Below are positions 41,101 through 48,385 of a stretch of 64,000 nt of DNA, piece by piece. Location: contig OZ007579.1 in assembly GCA_963931925.1 (NCBI GenBank), forward strand, positions 24,895,269 through 24,959,268, given 5' to 3'. The position numbers and the translations under genes were made by a program. The notes under the pieces were generated by a model, which did not search any database, was not told the DNA's origin, and saw only the letters and a list, made by a program, of their open reading frames with translations. How positions within the stretch are numbered: position 1 is the first letter of the stretch; every line of letters begins with the position of its first letter. The stretch comes from Onchidella celtica. Its lineage: Eukaryota > Mollusca > Gastropoda > Systellommatophora > Onchidiidae.

Positions 41101-44100
41101 GGGTCTATCAGACACAGAGAACGAGAGAATACATTAATGAGTGTCCCCAACGAAAATGACAACGCTGATATCTCTGCTAACTCTAGTAGTACTAACCTGA
41201 ATGAGCTTGCCAATAATGAGAATTCTTTGCAGCGTGATGCCTTGCCTTCTACTAATGCTTCTGCCTCTAAACCGGGGGAAGGGGAAAGGGAGGGGGTAGG
41301 TGCCTTACCGAAAAAGGAAGTCGAATCCGTAGCAGACATGAGCAGCACAGGAGCCTCCGCCTTGAGGAAGAAAGAGGAAGTGGATGGCGATCCCTCTGGT
41401 CTTGCTGCAGCTGAGGTCAAGCGGAGACGCTTCAATAAACTGAGTCGCCACAACACAATGGGAGATCCAACTGACACAAGTGACTACCAGGAATATGGAG
41501 AAACTTTAGACAGCGTCCAAGGCAAAGATAGGAAAGGTAAACAGGAAGATGTACCTAAAGAAGAAGACAAACCCAAGCTTGTAGGAAATGATGTGCCCAG
41601 CAGTATTGTCAGTCGCAGAAGGGCTGCACGACAAGAAGCCATGAAACAGGCCAAGAGTTTGGACTATGGAGACATGGGTCATGCAGACTTTGAACCTGAA
41701 GAAATACCCAAGAGTGTGCTGGACAGACCTATACCCAGGCAGAGGACAGAGTCTAAAGGAGAAGCCCCAGTGACGGCTCGCAGAAGACGTCGAGAGAAAC
41801 AGTTCCGTGAGAAAACTCCTCCAACTGGGCCAAAACCTGACAGTTTTGAAGATGAGGTTTTTGATGCACCAATTTCCCTGAAAGTTGGTGACATCACAAG
41901 TTCCCTCCTCAATCCTAGTGCCTCTGAATTTGTTCCCAAGACCACGTATGTCCGTAGACCTGCTCATGAGATTGTTGAGGCGGAGCTAGAGAAAGATGCC
42001 AAATTGAAAGAAAAACTGATCTCTGAGCGGGCTCAGCCAATTTTGCAGAAATCACTCACGCTGACTGACATGAAATTCCCCCCCAAGGATCAGCAGACAG
42101 ATACACTGAAGACTCAGGAGACACAGACGCTGGAGCGCGTGACACGCATCTTCATGGAGAAAAGTACTCAAACTCCAGATCATTTCTATCCACCTATCCC
42201 CACACAGGACAAAGCCATTGATGCCAATCAGTTTTCTGACGGTAACACTTCAGTTACAAGTACCTGGTCTTTCGACTCTGTGGCTGACCTCAGCCTTGAA
42301 ATGGATGAGTCCAGTGAATCTGCGGTCCCAGACACAACTGTCACAACCTCCGTCACACCAACACCAACACCAACAGCTGCTGGCACTCAGCCCAATGCAC
42401 AGGCCAAGGGTAGCAAGGCAGGATCTGGGGTGGCTGTTAGTCGAATCTTTCCTCAGCCACTCAGTTTTTCCTCCCAGCTGGTCACCCCACCGGGATCCGC
42501 CCCTGCGACACCACCGTCTAGCACTCAGTCAGGTGTAACAGGATTTCCTGCTTCCACAGTCACTGCCCAGCAGAAGTTACAACAACCCTCACTGGACAGC
42601 ACCCTACCTAAGCCTGTGTCTAACACAGCTACCATTCAACCTCAAAAGAGTTTTGGCAGTGGTGTCACCAACTTCATTATATTGGAGAGCCCTGTGGTCA
42701 CATTGCCTCTACCTAAAGCTCCACCTCCTATCAGAGCTCCAGCTGCAGCCACTGTCAAACCAGGACCAGCAATAAGCCAGGGACAGACCATCCGAGCTCC
42801 AGGGCCAGCTCACCAGGCGGTGAAGACGCCACAGACCAAGCCAGCACCGGCAAAGGATGCTCAGGGTAAGGCAGCCACTGCCAAAAAACCTGCCACACCC
42901 GCAGCAGCTGCTGCTGCTCCATCACCAGCTGTCGCCTCACCCGCAGCAGCAACTCAGGATTGGCATGAAGTTCAAGGTGTGGACTCGGGGAATGAGGTTG
43001 TGTTGCCAAAATTGGAGAAAGCTCGCGCTCGTCGCCGGCGACGGATGGACAGAAAGAAAAAGGTGGATGGTGATGGTGTGGAAGTGCAGAATGAGAATGT
43101 TCCAGTGGAAGCAGGGGCTTTGCCAAGCCCAGCAGGAGCCAAGGGCAGAGGCCCAGAGGAAAAAAAAAAATCCAACCAGCTAAACAATGTGAGTGCCAGT
43201 GAAAATGTGCCAGGCTCTGCAGTGGATCCCCTGAGGAAGGGTAGTCTGGAGAGTAATGGGTCAGATGTATTTGTACTGGCTTCAGACAACTTTGAGAATG
43301 ACAGATGATCCAGCTGCCTTTAGTTGTGTTTGCCTGTGGGGGAGATGTAGATATTCAGCTTACATGTTTCCATCATAATTTGTTGTGTGAAATTGCCTGG
43401 AATAACCCTTTCACATCTGATCCATGGCCAGGAAGGCAAATATATTCCACTACCACTTTCATGCCACAGTAATTCGCAGGCAGGAATTTTTCATTTCCAC
43501 CTGTGGACAAATGTCTCTCAAATTATGTCGACACTAATGCCACTACAAAGAGATGCATAGGATCTTACATTTTTGTTCTGTAAATTTTGCCCAATGTTAT
43601 CAAGAGAAAAAGTTGTCATTGACAGTGATACCATTGTACGTCTTTAAGTGTTTTATAAAAGTTGGAATTAAATTCATTTCAAGTAGGCAAAAGAACAATG
43701 TGAAAGGGTTAATATTCAAGATCCATGGACTCAGCAGGTGTATCATTCTCACATGTATATAGTTGTTGTGCAGTCTGCCGTGTGCACATCAGACAAAAGC
43801 CAAACTCTCTATCATTCTACTCTGTGTGAACAAAGCACAGTGTTGATATGTACCTCACTACTCGGCCTTGTCTCGCTAACCTCTCTTGCCATGTACATAA
43901 GCACTGCTATACCATAGACTTTTGAACAAATAAAAACCACATGCAACACTCACAGTAGCTGATAGAACTGAAACAATACTCAACATCAGGTACAATGTAA
44001 ACTCCTACCCAGAGTAGATTCCAGATAAAGTTCCAATCACCCTGTGTTTTACACACAATATATATATCATGCATATGTGAGCCAATGTCTGGTCTGGTCA

Positions 44101-47100
44101 GTTGAGAGAGATCCTATCCTGCTCGGGATGTTTCACCAACTTTGCACTGTGTGCAAACATCTCTGCCTGATCCAGCAGAAACTTCACTTGTTCCTGTGTT
44201 GTCTGAAGTCGTCATTCTGAATTTCTGCCAAGCAGAGATCTCTGCCTTAAGAACGTGAATCGTGGGCGAACTTGGAAACAAATTGTATGTGATTGGGAAG
44301 GAAGTTGGCGACGTGAATGGTACCGCGACATGGGTGATTTCAGGAAGGCTGTGAACAGTGTTTGGGAAAGACTTCATAAAGTTCAATAATTAATCATTTG
44401 TATATGTGTATTTATTTATTCGCATCTTTGGTTGTTGGGCACCAGTACATAGTTCTTGTTGTGAGAATTAAGTGTAATATATCTGAAAGTCATTCATTCA
44501 ATGTGATTTTCCTCAGATGTGATATTACATGACATCGTAGTGCATGCTAGCAATGGCTCTCTGTCTCACCAAAATGATGAGAAAAAGAAACCTGATCTGT
44601 CAGGTGTGGTTGTTTTTGCTGTGAGGAGGATTGCGAGAGGGGGGAACATTTGAAGTGTCCAGATTTGGTTTGAATGATGGGCGACTTTTTTTAGCAATAA
44701 TTTTGAATGAGAGTGGATTTAATGCCATAAGAGGTTATTCCTGGTGTGTTGGTGATGGAAAGTTTGTGTTAGTGTGTCCATGCATGACCAGATGTTCTCT
44801 TGTAGTACAGCATCCGATGTAATGTAATAGTGATTTTTTTGATTTTTTTTTTGCATTGTATGGGAGATGAACAATTACATGTAAAAAGGATTATTGTCAA
44901 GATTGCCTTTTTTGCTCTGAAGCTCTTACTTTCGTATTTTTGATGAGTTGAACCATCAGAGCTTTGGTTTGCATGAGCCTGCAGTCTTTTTATATGTTGC
45001 TTGGTTGGGAGATCTGTTCCATTACTAATACAACTGACATGGCCCAGTTTTCTCTCAGAAAAGTTTAAAATACTCTGGCTTGATCAACCAAAATTGCAGA
45101 CATTCTCAGAAGCAAACAAACTTCTGTTTGTCATAGAGTTTTGTGAAGGAGAGAAATAGCAGTAAAAAAAAATACCTTTATTATAACATCATTGTCGGAT
45201 GGCTTCGTTCCCTCTCTGTATTGTAGAGGGAGTTAAAAAACAACAACATAGCTCTCGCCTCTGCCCCCCCCCCCCCCCAGTCCTCTGTCATACTCCTCCC
45301 TTCCCCCTTCTCTCTGTGGTGATCATGTAATGACTGGCACTAGAAGGGACAGATAAAAATCTTCAGTTGAGGTAAGTTGTCGTCTCTCTGAGCATCCAGA
45401 GCGTGTGTGGCCATTTTCTGGTCATCTCTTGAAATTCCCAGATGTGATCTTTTGCCTGCTGGTGTTTCGATCCCCACTAGACATTGTGGTAGTGTATGTA
45501 GTACAGACTGGAATGTAGTGTCTTGTGTGAACATCAACATTTGGTGCTGTGCCTGGTGCATGGATATATTGTTCCCTCCATTCCTCAGTACTGATCTTTC
45601 ACGCACATTTCTCTTTAGGACCAGTTCATAGTGTCTTCTTCTTTTCTTGCCGACGATTTAAAAGTGTGTTCGGTTTCTTTTTAAAAGACTAAATATTAGG
45701 TACAAATAATGGTCCTTCAAAGTTTTTGCTCTAGTTGGAATCTGCTTGCTTTAGTGATGTCAGTATGAGTAAACCCAGCTGCCAAATCTGGACAGGTGCT
45801 GTTTTTATGTTCTTTTGGTGTTTTTTTTTTTATTTCTAGACCATTTTAAAAATTATTTTCTCCCCCAGTGTTAATTAACAGCATAATCCAGTTTGTGTAA
45901 CTGCCAGTAATATAACTTGATAACAGCAAAGCTTGTCACAAAGCAAATACATGCTACACCATTATGTATTTGTCACAAACGCGTGATTTCATATTTATAT
46001 ATATAATATTATATTATACCAGTGCAGTTTTCATTTCATTGGCCAATTCCATCACAAGCCAGCTCATCATGTGCAGGATTAGATGATAGCCATAGGCAAT
46101 GCTTGCCCAATCTGCTAGTGATAGTTGCGGCTTGAGTAATTTAGCTTTAATTAATGTTTCAAAGAGTGGTTTAATGCATGGCTTAGTGGATTGAAGATTG
46201 TCTGTGAGACTGATTGGCCCTTTTAGAACTTTTACTGCAGAGAAGGTGGGGTCTCTCAAGTGACATACCTACTTTTGATAGGCAAAGAGACCTTTCTTTT
46301 TAAAAAAAACTAGTAAGAATGAATAGGGATGTAAGGAAAGGAAGCAGTCTGGAGCATCTTGACAATGATCAATATCCAACAGCAACAATTTTAGTAATTT
46401 TACAAGATCTTAAAATTCATACATGAAAGAATCTACTCTTCCTCTGAAGGTCATCATCTGCCTCGCTCCACCTGAGGAATTTCTTACCACTAACTGAGCA
46501 CAGCCATGAAATGTTTTTTTTTAAATGTAATTATAATATTTGATTCTCTTGTTTTGCTGATCTAAGTTTTTAAAGTGGATGTTGCTAAGCTGAAGACCCA
46601 GCTATTCCTAGTGGCAGGAAATATATTAGCTTCTGAATATGAAAGAGTGGAAAAGTAACCTTGTCAAAAAAAAAAACCCAGCCTGAAATGGAAATTGGAA
46701 ATTGTGGTTTTATTATATCTGTCTTTGATAGAACTGCAAAAGGACCTCACCTTTTCTCGTTACTCGTCCATTTCTAATTCCTCGCTTTCCAGCCTCCATC
46801 TCTCTCTCTCTCTCTCTCAAGAAAGGACATCAAACAGACGCATGATTGTCTGCGTAAATAGTACTACTATGCTATCTCCAGTGTGTGGCTCAGTTTAGAC
46901 TGTAAAGATTCAACAACTCGGTATCATGTATTCAGTGGTTCTAAATAGTACCTGGAGAGGAAAGTTCTCTTAGCTTAAGGATAGCTTTCATTTAGGAATA
47001 GTATGTTAACTCTATACTCCCAACTTTTTCATGGTACAAAGAAGCCGCATGCTAAGCGGAGGACTGATGCTGAAAGATGTAAATTCCTTCTCGCAAATGC

Positions 47101-48385
47101 TAAGGTAAATATGTAAAGATTGCAATGTTTATGGAGAATTATTCACATTGAAATTGTAAGTATACTTAAAAAAGTAGGCTAGACTCTTTATCAATCAATG
47201 CATGCAGCCTCCAGAGGACAAAGTCCAGGAAATGAAAACTCTTATTTGAAACAGAAACCACTTTATTTTAAGATGATGTTCCCTGGCCTTTCAATTGTAG
47301 ATTTTGTAAGAGTACATGTCATATCCTGTTACCTCGAACAACCAATGCATGGAAACACTGGCCAAGCAGTGATAGAACTTACCAGGTGTTCCCCCTATCT
47401 CTCCCCAATGTTTGGATATCCTTAAATTTTGTTTTGTGATTGATATTTTTGAGAGAATTTCTCCAGGATATATTTCAAAGATTCAGGCTTATTCATCTTC
47501 AGTTTTCACCTTCATTGGATCAGAGATAAATGTTTGCTTGAGCAGTGCATCATTTTGATATAAAGTGGTTTATCTAATGAGCTAAGTGCGATCTTTACTG
47601 TGTCTGTGGTGACTGAAATACATGGAGCTGATGAAATATTTATCATTTCTATTATCATTTTCCCTCAGCGTTACTTGAAAGACCCCGACAATGAAGATCA
47701 CATGCAGTTGTTTGAGCTGATTGCAAAATTGCTCACCTACGAACCCTCGCAACGCTACACCCTGCGCCAAGCTATGCGTCACGACTTCTTTCTACCCTAC
47801 CAGCATGATGTGTATCGTCACGAAGATGAACCGCGCTCAGACTCTGCCTCTGAGAGGGGGCGGTCACATAGTCTGAGCCGGTGACGGTGCGAAGCCCAGC
47901 ACAACTCCAGCAATCTGCCACCCTCCTCTTCCTCCACCCGACCTGTCCGCTCCCCTTACCAGCAACACACCCAGGGTTACCCGCAATATAATGAACGCTA
48001 TCCTGGTCGTGAGCTCCACTCTGGCTATGATCCTCAGTCAGGCTACGATAAAAGTCACCCTTACACCTCAGCCCGTGCTAGCAACAACAACAGTGACAAC
48101 ATTTATGGCCGTGGAAGTTACCTGGATGCCAACACCACTAACAATAATGACAATGAAGGTTACCATGACTACTACAACAGCCGTAATACTGGAAGTCGCA
48201 CTTATGATGATCGCTCCGGCCATGAGCAATCTTACCAGGACAACAGGCAGTATACAGCTCAGCAGTACGACCGTTCTTACAACACAGGTGGGCTCAATTC
48301 CACTTATGGCCGTGCTAGTTTACATGGTGACCGTAATCAACAAGATGGTTACTCTTACTGCCAGCAGGGAAGTTACTGGATGTAA
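20006..48385 (+). CDS. CLK: LAMMER-family CDC-like kinase (CLK/Doa) gene, whole supported span
   Basis: Dual-specificity Ser/Thr/Tyr kinase of the CMGC group. CLK kinases phosphorylate SR splicing factors in the nucleus and so regulate pre-mRNA splicing. Nine constitutive exons (20006-36144) join with fully consistent phases and give, in order: [36 protein letters not shown], a [14 protein letters not shown] segment, [40 protein letters not shown] and [11 protein letters not shown]. The last is the family's defining signature. After that come two alternative copies of the next exon (A1/A2) and two alternative terminal exons (B1/B2). Joining the nine exons, A1 and B1 gives about 1,088 codons. 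With B2 to its first stop it gives about 384, which is near normal CLK size apart from a missing long RS-rich N-terminus. The N-terminal end is uncertain. The kinase identity is secure from motifs; the exact vertebrate paralogue (CLK1-4) is not assigned. Confidence 0.93.
21170..21236 (+). CDS. CLK: CLK exon: glycine-rich loop
   Basis: Bounded by ctgtttcag and aa|gtaagtac. Encodes (Y)[22 protein letters not shown], with the final Lys codon split. GEGTFGKVV is the nucleotide-binding P-loop (GxGxFGxV). The split Tyr codon (t|at) joins it in frame to the 20006 exon, and the last two bases (aa) are completed by g from the next exon. The following intron is 8.3 kb. Confidence 0.95.
21633..21731. 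repeat. Dispersed repeat ending in poly-G, copy 1
   Basis: A segment beginning gatttgaggtctttatttta and ending gttctgg plus G16 is nearly identical to 56782-56880, 35 kb away, apart from a 3-bp indel near the end. Sequence just downstream (cggcctttcggcctgctc, then tatctttaacgtgcacacgg) looks like the continuation of the same interspersed element. No coding capacity is seen, so class is unassigned (SINE-like or part of a larger element). Confidence 0.8.
21881..21981. repeat. 34-bp direct repeat pair
   Basis: tactcgatcctacccccc(a/t)ataggaccagggact-type sequence occurs at 21881-21914 and again at 21948-21981, with only a base or so of difference, separated by 33 bp. It probably belongs to the interspersed element starting at 21633. 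Confidence 0.8.
21993..22071. repeat. Short foldback (hairpin-forming) sequence
   Basis: The left arm acagggtggcacttcttttg pairs with the right arm caaaagaagccccccctgt-like sequence ending at 22071, with a 2-nt bulge and few mismatches around a loop of about 40 nt. It lies immediately after the direct repeat pair. Confidence 0.6.
27094..27197. mobile_element. TGTTA-ended MITE, copy 1
   Basis: 104 bp with terminal inverted repeats: TGTTAAGGGGACATAGTAT at the left matches 16 of 19 positions of the reverse complement of the right end. The interior shares the core ttcactgttcagctatagct and tttctatgta with three other copies in this gene (32667, 35190, 35327). No coding capacity; nonautonomous DNA transposon by structure. 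Target-site duplication not evident. Confidence 0.7.
29569..29691 (+). CDS. CLK: CLK exon: ATP-binding Lys and helix C
   Basis: Begins after attcacag. Encodes [18 protein letters not shown], then [22 protein letters not shown] and the first two bases of a Tyr codon. LALKVIK carries the ATP-anchoring lysine, and EINVLE the helix-C glutamate. The donor is ATA|gtatga. Using it avoids the in-frame TAG that appears if the exon is read through, and gives the right phase for the next exon (ta|c). Confidence 0.94.
30630..30720 (+). CDS. CLK: CLK exon: hinge region
   Basis: Bounded by tttctcctcag and TTG|gtgagttc. Encodes [15 protein letters not shown] followed by [15 protein letters not shown], the strands before the hinge and the hinge itself, very close to Drosophila Doa and vertebrate CLK2. 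Ends in phase 0. Confidence 0.96.
31179..31254 (+). CDS. CLK: CLK exon: helix D/E
   Basis: Bounded by aacctttacag and aact|gtaagtg. Encodes [15 protein letters not shown] and [10 protein letters not shown], with one base of a Phe codon left over. This is the helix leading into the catalytic loop. Confidence 0.95.
31708..31802 (+). CDS. CLK: CLK exon: catalytic loop
   Basis: Bounded by attctatttccag and AAG|gtaatgg. Encodes [16 protein letters not shown] and [24 protein letters not shown] is the CLK form of the HRDLKPEN catalytic loop, with the catalytic Asp and the Lys and Asn all present. Ends in phase 0. Confidence 0.96.
32667..32773. mobile_element. TGTTA-ended MITE, copy 2
   Basis: 107 bp from TGTTAGAGGACTGC to a right end finishing TAATAACA. 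It contains the family core ctgctcagctatagctttct followed by atgtaacatacta, with the same orientation as the copy at 27094. The terminal repeats are more decayed than in the 35190 copy. Confidence 0.65.
32840..33142. mobile_element. piggyBac-like MITE with TTAA target duplication
   Basis: TTAA at 32840-32843 and 33139-33142 flank a 295-bp sequence. Its ends CTCATTCACTACGGT and ACCTTAGGGAATGAG are inverted repeats (13 of 15). TTAA duplication with such ends is the hallmark of piggyBac-superfamily elements. It has no transposase. Near the left end are two copies of a near-palindrome (AGCCAAATATTCGGCT at 32860, AGCCGAATATTCAGCT at 32901). Confidence 0.75.
34361..34490 (+). CDS. CLK: CLK exon: DFG and activation segment
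   Basis: Bounded by catctgcccag and CTAG|gtgagt. Encodes [18 protein letters not shown], then [15 protein letters not shown] and [13 protein letters not shown] binds the metal; the DHEHHST..V(S/T)TRHYRAPEV stretch is diagnostic of the CLK/LAMMER family. One base carries over into the next exon's Glu codon. Confidence 0.97.
34835..34917 (+). CDS. CLK: CLK exon: helix F
   Basis: Bounded by gtgttttccag and CAG|gtaaga. Encodes (E)[14 protein letters not shown] and [21 protein letters not shown] is the conserved helix F Asp-Val-Trp motif. Ends in phase 0. Confidence 0.96.
35190..35301. mobile_element. TGTTA-family MITE, copy 3 (best preserved ends)
   Basis: Perfect 13-bp terminal inverted repeat TAGGGGACCGTGG / CCACGGTCCCCTA, extended outward by TGTT..AACA to 17 of 19 matching positions. 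The core reads ttcactgctcatctatagtt. Copy 4 lies only 25 bp downstream in opposite orientation. The quality of the ends suggests that this is the youngest copy seen. Confidence 0.75.
35327..35431. mobile_element. TGTTA-family MITE, copy 4 (inverted)
   Basis: 105 bp from TGTTAGGAGAGC to ..GTTCCCCCAACA. The core appears as its reverse complement (tacatagaaagctagagctg, then agcagtgaacataactcag), so this copy is head-to-head with copy 3. Together the two can form a long stem in the intron RNA. Confidence 0.7.
36065..36144 (+). CDS. CLK: CLK exon: LAMMER signature
   Basis: Bounded by tatctttcag and CCAA|gtgagt. Encodes [16 protein letters not shown] and [10 protein letters not shown], with two bases left over. 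[11 protein letters not shown] is the motif that gives the LAMMER kinases their name. It is the last exon shared by all isoforms; the donor must choose between A1 (36753) and A2 (38584). Confidence 0.97.
36753..36840 (+). CDS. CLK: CLK alternative exon A1 (mutually exclusive with A2)
   Basis: Bounded by cgaccatag and TAT|gtgagtgc, 88 nt. With the carried-over aa it encodes [13 protein letters not shown] and [17 protein letters not shown]. This corresponds to CLK2 KYFYRGRLDWD..(S/T)[13 protein letters not shown], the CLK-specific insert after EHLAMMER. It aligns with A2 at roughly 17 of 29 positions. Both exons are 1 mod 3, so only a transcript with exactly one keeps the frame. The acceptor is preceded by a CA-rich rather than pyrimidine-rich tract, so it may be a weak, regulated site. 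Confidence 0.9.
38584..38674 (+). CDS. CLK: CLK alternative exon A2 (mutually exclusive with A1)
   Basis: 91 nt from gtgaaaag|G to AGG|gtaaga. In phase with the upstream aa it encodes [16 protein letters not shown] and [15 protein letters not shown]. This is closest to the canonical CLK/Doa sequence ([24 protein letters not shown]), with Cys replacing the usual basic residue before LDWD. The acceptor was placed at 38583 because it gives the right phase and family length; the AG at 38589-38590 would break the frame. The upstream tract is GT-rich and the site looks weak. Confidence 0.9.
40981..43308 (+). CDS. CLK: CLK alternative terminal exon B1: end of kinase domain plus ~730-residue tail
   Basis: Begins after catctctcctcag in phase 0, and 775 codons run to TGA. 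The first ~43 residues ([37 protein letters not shown]) are the last helices of the kinase domain. Known CLKs end within a few tens of residues of HPFF; this exon continues for about 730 more. The tail is Ser/Thr/Pro/Ala-rich and probably disordered. It has two basic clusters (about 41776-41799 and 43024-43062) that could act as nuclear localisation signals, a PAM2 motif [10 protein letters not shown] (41908-41937), and two TQT motifs (ETQT 42118-42129, KSTQT 42160-42174). No folded domain was recognised. An A10 run lies near the 3' end of the coding part. The uninterrupted frame and the conserved type of motif argue that the tail is translated. Confidence 0.88.
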   Translation, partial: HYLRDKGQDHIQILELIEQMLEYVPEQRLTLKEALRHPFFGSIRHRERENTLMSVPNENDNADISANSSSTNLNELANNENSLQRDALPSTNASASKPGEGEREGVGALPKKEVESVADMSSTGASALRKKEEVDGDPSGLAAAEVKRRRFNKLSRHNTMGDPTDTSDYQEYGETLDSVQGKDRKGKQEDVPKEEDKPKLVGNDVPSSIVSRRRAARQEAMKQAKSLDYGDMGHADFEPEEIPKSVLDRPIPRQRTESKGEAPVTARRRRREKQFREKTPPTGPKPDSFEDEVFDAPISLKVGDITSSLLNPSASEFVPKTTYVRRPAHEIVEAELEKDAKLKEKLISERAQPILQKSLTLTDMKFPPKDQQTDTLKTQETQTLERVTRIFMEKSTQTPDHFYPPIPTQDKAIDANQFSDGNTSVTSTWSFDSVADLSLEMDESSESAVPDTTVTTSVTPTPTPTAAGTQPNAQAKGSKAGSGVAVSRIFPQPLSFSSQLVTPPGSAPATPPSSTQSGVTGFPASTVTAQQKLQQPSLDSTLPKPVSNTATIQPQKSFGSGVTNFIILESPVVTLPLPKAPPPIRAPAAATVKPGPAISQGQTIRAPGPAHQAVKTPQTKPAPAKDAQGKAATAKKPATPAAAAAAPSPAVASPAAATQDWHEVQGVDSGNEVVLPKLEKARARRRRRMDRKKKVDGDGVEVQNENVPVEAGALPSPAGAKGRGPEEKKKSNQLNNVSASENVPGSAVDPLRKGSLESNGSDVFVLASDNFENDR
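41908..41937 (+). other. PAM2-like motif in the B1 tail
   Basis: The encoded residues [10 protein letters not shown] match the PAM2 consensus LNxxAxEFxP, the short peptide by which Paip1/2, ataxin-2 and eRF3 bind the MLLE domain of cytoplasmic poly(A)-binding protein. Every key position (Leu, Asn, Ala, Glu, Phe, Pro) is present. Binding is inferred from the motif only. Confidence 0.7.
42118..42174 (+). other. Pair of LC8 (DYNLL)-type TQT motifs in the B1 tail
   Basis: ETQT (42118-42129) and KSTQT (42160-42174) lie 14 codons apart in predicted disorder. KxTQT is the classical anchor for dynein light chain LC8, and LC8 often uses several sites in tandem. Short motifs occur by chance, so this is suggestive only. 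Confidence 0.4.
43402..43711. mobile_element. piggyBac-like MITE inside the B1 3' UTR
   Basis: TAACCCTTTCACAT (43403-43416) and ATGTGAAAGGGTTA (43698-43711) are perfect 14-bp inverted repeats about 309 bp apart end to end. The right flank is TTAA; the left is ATAA, consistent with a mutated TTAA duplication. Size and end structure resemble the element at 32840 but the interior differs. It has no transposase. It would be transcribed as part of the B1 mRNA. Confidence 0.7.
43929..43934 (+). terminator. CLK: Candidate poly(A) signal for the B1 isoform
   Basis: AATAAA about 620 nt after the B1 stop codon. Using it would end the transcript before exon B2. Confidence 0.5.
43951..47668. other. Intronic DNA between the alternative terminal exons
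   Basis: Short open frames on both strands have no recognisable homology. It contains a C15 run near 45264-45278 and AT-rich unique sequence. It is intron for B2 transcripts and downstream flank for B1 transcripts. Confidence 0.6.
47669..47884 (+). CDS. CLK: CLK alternative terminal exon B2: end of kinase domain, short form
   Basis: Begins after ttttccctcag in phase 0, and 71 codons run to TGA at 47882-47884. The first ~41 residues ([18 protein letters not shown].., then [18 protein letters not shown]) are a second version of the kinase C-terminal helices, about half identical to B1. HDFF replaces HPFF. An Arg/Ser/Asp-rich end follows ([16 protein letters not shown]). Ending here gives a CLK of normal overall design. 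The frame does not close biologically at this point: the same frame is open for 166 codons after the stop (next entry). Confidence 0.88.
   Translation, partial: RYLKDPDNEDHMQLFELIAKLLTYEPSQRYTLRQAMRHDFFLPYQHDVYRHEDEPRSDSASERGRSHSLSR
47885..48385 (+). CDS. CLK: In-frame extension after the B2 UGA stop: Tyr/Gln/Asn-rich, prion-like
   Basis: Directly after the UGA the same frame runs 166 codons to TAA (48383-48385). It encodes repeated Tyr-centred units ([59 protein letters not shown]). Composition is dominated by Tyr, Ser, Asn, Gln, Gly, Arg and Asp, with almost no hydrophobic residues, like the prion-like domains of FUS-type RNA-binding proteins. Such a clean, biased frame is unlikely in a 3' UTR. 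The stop context is UGA CGG, one of the two known strong readthrough contexts (UGA followed by CGG or CUA). Alternatives: a CGA Arg to TGA transition at a CpG (recent stop gain or an allele), A-to-I editing of UGA to UGG, an unseen splice, or a sequencing error. Confidence 0.6.
   Translation, partial: RCEAQHNSSNLPPSSSSTRPVRSPYQQHTQGYPQYNERYPGRELHSGYDPQSGYDKSHPYTSARASNNNSDNIYGRGSYLDANTTNNNDNEGYHDYYNSRNTGSRTYDDRSGHEQSYQDNRQYTAQQYDRSYNTGGLNSTYGRASLHGDRNQQDGYSYCQQGSYWM

Larger units (their letters stand above)
43309..43950 (+). other. CLK: 3' UTR of the B1 isoform
   Basis: Follows the B1 stop and runs to a candidate polyadenylation signal at 43929-43934 (AATAAA). About 300 bp of it (43402-43711) is a TTAA-type MITE. 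The length is normal for a metazoan 3' UTR. The cleavage site itself is not determined. Confidence 0.6.

Noticed and set aside
41013-43289. Minus-strand and alternative-frame open frames over the B1 exon
   Set aside because: Shadows of the long B1 coding frame, which is supported by its kinase homology and docking motifs.
44114-44386. Minus-strand 90-codon open frame
   Set aside because: No homology or coding signal recognised; lies in noncoding DNA downstream of the B1 poly(A) signal.
36753-47884. Interpretation of A1/A2 and B1/B2 as two tandem kinase genes
   Set aside because: There is only one set of upstream kinase exons and the order is A1-A2-B1-B2, so alternative exons of one gene fit better than a second gene copy.
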